Shown here one piece after another: positions 1 to 6,053 of a stretch of 6,053 nucleotides of DNA. Position 1 is the stretch's first letter. Each line of letters opens with the position of its first letter. The position numbers and the translations under genes were made by a program. The DNA lies in contig JAFNGP010000258.1 in NCBI GenBank assembly GCA_017885175.1, positions 1 to 6,053 on the forward strand, in the 5' to 3' direction. The DNA comes from a bacterium. Lineage in GTDB: Bacteria; Krumholzibacteriota; Krumholzibacteriia; Krumholzibacteriales; Krumholzibacteriaceae. The notes beneath the pieces were generated by a model, which saw nothing but the letters and a program-made list of their open reading frames with translations, was not told the DNA's origin and did not search any database.

Positions 1-1
1 G

Positions 2-613
2 GAGAGCCACGAGGTGACCCGGATCGGGTCGAACGAGCCGATCCAGGTCGACGTGCGGGTCATCGCCTCGACCAACCGGGAACTCGAGGCGCGGGTCCGG
101 GACGGCCTCTTCCGGGAGGATCTCTACTACCGCCTGAACGTCGTTCCGATCCGCATTCCCTCGCTGCGCGAGCGGAAATCGGACATCAAGACTCTCGCGG
201 AATATTTTCTGGACGAGGTCGCCGGCGAGCTCGGGCGCGCCCCCAAGAAGCTTTCGGCCGGCGCGCTCGACCTGCTCATGGACTATTCGTGGCCGGGAAA
301 CGTGCGCGAGCTCAGGAATCTCATCGAGCGTCTCTGTATCCTCACGTTGTCCGACGTGATCGGCCGGGACGATCTTCCCGCGCTCGCCCTGGTTCGCGCG
401 GAAGACGCCCGCAAGGACCCGTTCGGTCTCAAGACGTACCAGGAATTCAAGGACTTCATGGAGAAGGAATACCTCGTGAAAAAGCTGAAGGAGAACGGCG
501 GGAACGTTTCGAGGACCGCGCGGCAGCTCGATATGCAGCGGAGCAACCTGTACAAGAAGCTCGAAAAATTCGGCATAGAATTCCGGAAGGATGCGGGCGC
601 CGACGACGATTAA
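2..613 (+). CDS. sigma-54-dependent response regulator, NtrC/NtrX-like, C-terminal part
   Basis: The gene enters from the left edge already in frame, and 203 residues are visible. They form the second half of a sigma-54 activator AAA+ domain plus the DNA-binding domain. Visible motifs are sensor I RVIASTNREL (about nt 56-85), the two-arginine segment FREDLYYRLN (from about nt 110), the PSLRER segment and sensor II WPGNVREL (nt 290-313). A Fis-type HTH follows at about nt 455-580, with GGNVSRTARQLDMQRSNLYK resembling the NtrC/NtrX class. Such proteins hydrolyse ATP to remodel sigma-54 RNA polymerase at -24/-12 promoters from upstream sites. The N-terminal receiver and the Walker motifs lie outside the window, so the response-regulator label is an inference from the C-terminal similarity. 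All visible catalytic positions are canonical, unlike those of the second activator in this window. The gene has its own terminator, so it is probably not cotranscribed with what follows. Confidence 0.93.
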   Translation, partial: ESHEVTRIGSNEPIQVDVRVIASTNRELEARVRDGLFREDLYYRLNVVPIRIPSLRERKSDIKTLAEYFLDEVAGELGRAPKKLSAGALDLLMDYSWPGNVRELRNLIERLCILTLSDVIGRDDLPALALVRAEDARKDPFGLKTYQEFKDFMEKEYLVKKLKENGGNVSRTARQLDMQRSNLYKKLEKFGIEFRKDAGADDD

Positions 614-671
614 TCTCGATATTTTTCCTATGTCTGAATAAGTGAATCCACTCAGGCCGAGGGATATGTGG

Positions 672-696
672 AAAATCGCCTAAACGGCGATTTTTT
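672..696 (+). terminator. intrinsic terminator of the NtrC-like gene
   Basis: A perfect 9-bp stem, AAAATCGCC (672-680) with GGCGATTTT (686-694), closes a 5-nt TAAAC loop and runs into six T residues (691-696). It lies about 60 bp after the stop codon and ahead of the next promoter, so it separates the two transcription units. Confidence 0.9.
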
Positions 697-718
697 ATTG
701 AGGTTTCGGAATTTTTAT

Positions 719-747
719 TTGACATCGGCGCCCGCGGGCATTACTAT
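719..747 (+). promoter_or_regulatory. sigma-70-like promoter for the small exported protein and probably the TPR regulator
   Basis: A perfect -35 hexamer TTGACA (719-724) is followed after exactly 17 bp by TACTAT (742-747), a 4/6 match to TATAAT. Transcription would start near 753-756, leaving a leader of about 60 nt. The spacer contains a 10-bp perfect palindrome GCCCGCGGGC (730-739), which could be an operator. The site lies just after the terminator at 672-696, where a new transcription unit would be expected to begin. Confidence 0.75.
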
Positions 748-776
748 TTATTGTGACTGGGGGTTCGTGGTGTGTG

Positions 777-800
777 TTATGGAACCCGAGGGTTCCATAA
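777..800. promoter_or_regulatory. 24-bp perfect palindrome in the 5' leader, abutting the Shine-Dalgarno
   Basis: TTATGGAACCC (777-787) and GGGTTCCATAA (790-800) are exact reverse complements with only GA between them. The right arm ends directly against GGAGGAG (801-807), the ribosome binding site of the gene at 816. As DNA it could be an operator for a dimeric repressor. As RNA it could form a hairpin stacked on the ribosome binding site and so tune translation or protect the 5' end. It has no T-tract, so it is not a terminator. The dyad is certain; the function is inferred. Confidence 0.75.
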
Positions 801-815
801 GGAGGAGATGGTAGC

Positions 816-1160
816 ATGAAGAAGCTGGTTTTGCTCCTGACGGCGCTTCTGGTTCTATCAACCCTCGTTTCCTCCCCCGTCCTCGCTGCACGCCCTTCAT
901 TGGAATATCGGATTCATTCGATCTTCGGAATTCTCTATCGGAGCTTCTTCCTGTCCATGGGAATAGTTATAGCGCCGGAGGAGATTTCGCCGATGAACAG
1001 TGGCAGCGGTGCGGGCGGGATGGTGGGTGGAGACGCCGATGATTACGGAAACGGCAGATGGAGCGATTTCAACGAAAACAAGCCGATCAACAAGCTGGTC
1101 GACGACGGTTCGTTAGGGCCTGATGCGCACGGGCCGGATGTATTTGAATCGGTTGAATAG
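816..1160 (+). CDS. small exported protein of unknown family
   Basis: The 114-residue product begins with a clear Sec signal peptide: K2 K3, a leucine-rich core at 4-18, then VLA before A25. Cleavage is likely after A24, leaving about 90 residues. The start is supported by a strong GGAGGAG (801-807) upstream of the ATG. The mature part has a second hydrophobic stretch (about 36-53, with R42 inside it) that could be an amphipathic or membrane-associated helix. A glycine-rich linker (about 63-72, including GGMVGG) and a polar, acidic tail rich in D, N, G and P end at ESVE. There is no cysteine, so no lipobox and no disulfide. I do not recognise the family. The gene has its own promoter and lies 37 bp upstream of the TPR sigma-54 regulator on the same strand, so cotranscription is likely. 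It may be a substrate, signal or envelope partner connected with that regulator, but this is inference. Confidence 0.83.
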   Translation: MKKLVLLLTALLVLSTLVSSPVLAARPSLEYRIHSIFGILYRSFFLSMGIVIAPEEISPMNSGSGAGGMVGGDADDYGNGRWSDFNENKPINKLVDDGSLGPDAHGPDVFESVE

Positions 1161-1162
1161 GT

Positions 1163-1180
1163 AATGGTTCGCCGACCATT
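1163..1180 (+). promoter_or_regulatory. small intergenic hairpin, possible attenuator or RNA processing site
   Basis: AATGGTT (1163-1169) can pair with GACCATT (1174-1180) around a CGCC loop: six Watson-Crick pairs plus one U-G pair. Four T residues (1179-1182) overlap and follow the 3' arm. It fills much of the 37-bp gap and ends just before the TTGGAG ribosome binding site (1186-1191) of the regulator gene. It is too weak to be a confident terminator, but it could lower expression of the regulator relative to the exported protein. Confidence 0.4.
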
Positions 1181-1197
1181 TTCCCTTGGAGTAACCG

Positions 1198-4263
<3,066 letters not shown>

Positions 4264-4274
4264 GCGTTCCGTTT

Positions 4275-4608
4275 CCCGTCGCCACTCTTTTTTCAGATTC
4301 CCCCCGGCAGGCATGGCGGTCCGCGATAGGCGTTTATGCATGTTCCGATCAGCCGCTATAAAGCCTCTTGATACTTGGAATCAATTGATAAACAACAAGT
4401 TCCTTCTCGCCTGCCGTTGAATGGCAAGAATCTTATACCCCGATTCGAAACGGGCCGGCCCCGCCACCGAACACTCTTTCTTGTGGCGCCCTAACGTTTA
4501 TATTATCAACAAGTTAAAGAATAGACAAAAAACGGCCTGCATGCGCATGAATGGAACGAGCCTTGATATACAGTAGAGCAGGTATCGGTTGGCGGAGGGG
4601 AATCGGCG
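4275..4608. other. gene-free spacer with short repeats
   Basis: I see no supportable protein gene, tRNA or rRNA on either strand here; frames are short and lack ribosome binding sites. The stretch mixes A/T-rich patches with G/C-rich islands. Visible small structures are a TGCC/GGCA hairpin (4412-4426) and the palindromes GGGCCGGCCC (4452-4461) and CATGCGCATG (4540-4549). CAACAAGTT occurs twice (4393-4401 and 4507-4515). TCTTATACCCC at 4431-4441 recurs as part of the closing stem of the candidate small RNA at 4845-4855. Confidence 0.6.
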
Positions 4609-4720
4609 AAGCGGAGAGGTACTGAATTTCCTTGTCGCATAAGGCTCTCCTGGAGCGATCAGGGGAAAAGGTGGGGTCTCTAGGACAAGGACTTGAAGGT
4701 ATCTCTCCGTTTAATATTTT
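4609..4720 (+). ncRNA. candidate structured RNA, rod-like, no recognised family
   Basis: A long-range stem joins 4609-4622 to 4699-4712: 14 bp including G4611-U4710 and G4619-U4702 wobbles. After a 6 x 7 internal loop, a perfect 8-bp stem TCCTTGTC (4629-4636) with GACAAGGA (4684-4691) continues the rod. Inside, 4646-4652 can pair with 4660-4666 (seven pairs, one U-G). The U-rich TTTAATATTTT (4710-4720) overlaps the 3' end of the outer stem, as in a terminator. I found no convincing promoter; a TATACA at 4567-4572 has only a poor -35. The strand is assigned from the U-rich 3' end. It does not show the SRP RNA tip or the tmRNA ends. It may instead be a leader or 3' structure rather than a free RNA. 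Confidence 0.4.
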
Positions 4721-4732
4721 CCCAAAAATTGC

Positions 4733-4760
4733 TTGACCATTTATTGCAGCCTGATATGAT
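4733..4760 (+). promoter_or_regulatory. sigma-70-like promoter of the candidate small RNA
   Basis: TTGACC (4733-4738, 5/6) and TATGAT (4755-4760, 5/6) are separated by 16 bp in an A/T-rich setting. The predicted start is near 4766-4768, three to five bases before the closing stem of the structured RNA at 4771. That agreement supports both calls. Confidence 0.75.
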
Positions 4761-4766
4761 TAAGGC

Positions 4767-4866
4767 GTGTCAGGGGTATAAGTAACCTTTGGAATGGCGA
4801 GATCCCAAGGAAAGCGAGTATGGACATCCCCTCCGGTGCTCGCGTCTTATACCCCTGGTTTTTTTA
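4767..4866 (+). ncRNA. candidate small RNA with three-way junction and terminator-type closing stem
   Basis: The transcript of about 100 nt would fold as follows. P1 is a perfect 12-bp stem, CAGGGGTATAAG (4771-4782) with CTTATACCCCTG (4846-4857). P2 pairs 4786-4792 with 4805-4810 (six pairs, one bulged T). P3 pairs 4814-4824 with 4832-4843 (eleven pairs including two U-G, one bulged G, loop CATCCCC). Short linkers TAA, AAA and GT join them. P1 is followed directly by G and seven T residues (4859-4865), so the closing stem doubles as an intrinsic terminator. With the promoter at 4733-4760 this makes a complete small transcription unit. There is no plausible ORF with a ribosome binding site inside it. 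I recognise no Rfam-type signature: no SRP tip and no conserved core of the riboswitch classes I know. It could be a regulatory sRNA or a ligand-binding terminator element ahead of the lipoprotein gene. Confidence 0.65.
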
Positions 4867-5055
4867 TTCCCCGAGATCGGCAAGCCGGGCGATCCCGCCC
4901 CTCTCGATCTGTCGCGATCGTCCTTCGAAGAGGACAAGGTTGTAGAAATCGGGTGACAGATACGATCTCCGCTTCGACGGCCGGCTCGTCCCGGGCGGCC
5001 TCCGAGAACAATCTTTCAAATTATTAACATCCATTCCGTAAACCAGTTACGAAGC
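4867..5055. other. gene-free spacer between the RNA unit and the lipoprotein gene
   Basis: I see no supportable gene here. The left half has short G/C-rich dyads, such as CCGAGATCGG (4871-4880) and GGGCG/CGCCC around ATCC. The block at 4979-5000 can pair GGCCG with CGGCC. The right end (about 5008-5030) is A/T-rich and could hold a promoter, but I could not assign a -35/-10 pair. Confidence 0.45.
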
Positions 5056-5063
5056 ATGCGACG

Positions 5064-5085
5064 GGGAAATCGCCCTCCGATTCCC
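5064..5085. repeat. interrupted inverted repeat upstream of the lipoprotein gene
   Basis: GGGAAATCG (5064-5072) pairs with CGATTCCC (5078-5085): eight base pairs with one bulged A, and a 5-nt CCCTC spacer. It ends 42 bp before the chosen start at 5128 and 15 bp before the sigma-54-like element. It may be a DNA operator or a leader hairpin; which one depends on the real transcription start. Confidence 0.5.
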
Positions 5086-5099
5086 ATTCATCGCTTTCA

Positions 5100-5115
5100 T
5101 GGCATGCCGGTTGCG
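5100..5115 (+). promoter_or_regulatory. sigma-54-like -24/-12 element
   Basis: TGGCATG, four bases, then TTGCG fits the consensus TGGCAYR-N4-TTGCW except for the last base. The GG (5101-5102) and GC (5113-5114) are separated by the required 10 bp. The predicted start, near 5126, lies only about two bases before ATG 5128, so the mRNA would be nearly leaderless. That is unusual and lowers confidence. The presence of two sigma-54 activators in the same window makes the match worth testing. Confidence 0.4.
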
Positions 5116-5127
5116 ATAGGCGATGAC

Positions 5128-6053
5128 ATGAAGATGAACAGGATAATGGCGATGATCTCGATAATGATGCTGATCATGATCTCGTGCGGCGAGAAGGAGA
5201 AGATCGTCAACGTGCCGGTCAATTGCGCTCCTTCTTCTCCGCGCGGCGTCTATTCGGTCAATTACGAGGGAACCGTTCAGATATGCTGGGTCGCGAACTA
5301 CGAATCCGATATGGATGGCTACAACGTATACCGTTCGGAAACTCTCGATGGTTCCTACTCGCCGATCGGCACCGTCTACGTGAACACATCGAATCCCGCG
5401 GAATACTGCTTCGAGGATCTGGATACCGCGAACGGGATCCATTACTACTACGCGGTATCCGCGTTCGATCAGGGCGGGGCCGAGAGCGATCTCATCGTGG
5501 AAGAGGTCGTGAGCGGAACGCCTCGTCCCGAGGGGCAGCTCACGCTGTACGACGCTGTGTCTCTTCCGAGCCAGAGCGGATACGATTTCTATCCGGGCTT
5601 GTCGAATACCGCGCAGCAGTTTGATCTGTCCACCACGGATATCTACTTCAGCGTGATCGGCGGGATCCCCGCGATCGTCGCCCGTCGCGTCGGAGTGGAG
5701 ATTCAGGACTACGGCTACGCGGGCAGTTTCGACGCCGTCGGCTATGCCCCCGACGACGGATGGGCTCCGTCGCGAAGCGCCGAGGCGATCGTGAAGCATA
5801 TGTATATTCTCCAGCTTCTTGAAGGGACCGACATCCACTACGCGAAGATCTACGTGACGGCGATTACCGGCGATCATGTGACGTTCTACTGGGCCTTCCA
5901 GACCGATCCCGGAAATCCGGACCTCGCCCCTCCCGCCCCGGGCCGCGGAACGGGCGCTCTTTCGTCGGCTCATCGGAGCGACGAATTGCCCGGGCTTACT
6001 ACGGAAGCCAAGCTGACCGATAGATTCAGCGATCCCCCCATCGTTGAGAGGGT
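5128..6053 (+). CDS. FN3-domain lipoprotein, C-terminus beyond the window
   Basis: The frame is open to the right edge with no stop, giving 308 visible residues. The signal peptide has K2 and R5, a methionine-rich core and a lipobox IMIS-C with lipidated C20. A fibronectin type III domain spans about 33-130 (W54, DGYNVYRS at 63-70, YYYAVSAFDQGGAES at 106-120). The following part (about 137-266) contains HYAKIYVTAITGDHVTFYWA and FQTDPGNPDL. This recalls C-terminal regions of FN3/HmuY-like surface lipoproteins of FCB bacteria as I remember them, so that link is tentative. A proline- and charge-rich segment follows from 267. ATG 5128 was chosen because it gives a standard lipoprotein signal and has AGG (5118-5120) upstream; in-frame ATGs at 5056 and 5104 would bury the signal peptide and lack a clear ribosome binding site. 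It is likely anchored in the outer membrane or periplasm. The ligand is unknown, and heme binding cannot be claimed from sequence alone. Confidence 0.85.
   Translation, partial: MKMNRIMAMISIMMLIMISCGEKEKIVNVPVNCAPSSPRGVYSVNYEGTVQICWVANYESDMDGYNVYRSETLDGSYSPIGTVYVNTSNPAEYCFEDLDTANGIHYYYAVSAFDQGGAESDLIVEEVVSGTPRPEGQLTLYDAVSLPSQSGYDFYPGLSNTAQQFDLSTTDIYFSVIGGIPAIVARRVGVEIQDYGYAGSFDAVGYAPDDGWAPSRSAEAIVKHMYILQLLEGTDIHYAKIYVTAITGDHVTFYWAFQTDPGNPDLAPPAPGRGTGALSSAHRSDELPGLTTEAKLTDRFSDPPIVER

Noticed and set aside
4438..4454. tRNA T-arm-like sequence CCCGATTCGAAACGGG
   Set aside because: The stem is only 4 bp with an 8-nt loop, and no matching acceptor, D-arm or anticodon arm can be placed around it on either strand.
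4609..4866. Identification of the folded elements as SRP RNA, 6S RNA, tmRNA or a known riboswitch
   Set aside because: No GGAAGNAGC-type SRP tip, no tmRNA ends, no 6S-type central bubble of the usual size, and none of the conserved cores I know for c-di-GMP, glycine, fluoride, TPP, cobalamin or purine riboswitches.
4794..5027. 77-codon + strand frame over the small-RNA region
   Set aside because: It begins inside the P2 hairpin of the candidate RNA, has no ribosome binding site at useful spacing, crosses the terminator, and its product has no recognisable features.
5047..5973. Open - strand frame of 308 codons opposite the lipoprotein gene
   Set aside because: Same codon-aligned antisense effect. 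The + strand frame has a lipobox and FN3 motifs and explains the region.

Overview
This window carries four protein-coding genes, all on the + strand, and a long gene-free stretch that holds two RNA-like structured elements. Coding regions are G/C-rich and most spacers are more A/T-rich. There is no taxonomic marker. Two sigma-54 activators (one with a large TPR sensor half), a lipoprotein with a fibronectin type III domain, and AGGAGG-type ribosome binding sites suggest a Gram-negative bacterium, perhaps a deep or candidate lineage of the FCB type. That placement is inference only.

Region by region: 2-613 is the C-terminal part of a canonical NtrC/NtrX-like sigma-54 activator, closed by an intrinsic terminator at 672-696. 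Next comes a sigma-70-like promoter (719-747) and a perfect 24-bp palindrome (777-800) touching the Shine-Dalgarno sequence of a small exported protein of unknown family (816-1160). A 37-bp gap with a small hairpin leads to a 1021-residue regulator (1198-4263) built as about twelve TPR-like helix pairs, a GAF-like domain, a sigma-54 AAA+ domain and a Fis-type HTH. A hairpin sits across its stop codon.

From 4264 to 5127 I see no protein gene. It contains a rod-shaped foldable element (4609-4720) and, behind a good sigma-70-like promoter (4733-4760), a compact candidate small RNA (about 4767-4866). Its 12-bp closing stem is followed by seven T residues, and two inner hairpins complete a three-way junction. 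I could match neither to a known RNA family.

From 5128 to the right edge runs an unfinished lipoprotein gene with a lipobox Cys, one FN3 domain and a C-terminal part that may be HmuY-like. A sigma-54-like -24/-12 sequence lies directly in front of its start.

How the parts may work together (inference): the small exported protein and the TPR regulator look like an operon, so the exported protein, or something derived from it, is a candidate signal or partner for the TPR half. The regulator's AAA+ core departs from consensus at several catalytic positions, so its output could be weak or unusual. The lipoprotein promoter and the RNA region are possible targets, but nothing in the sequence proves a link.
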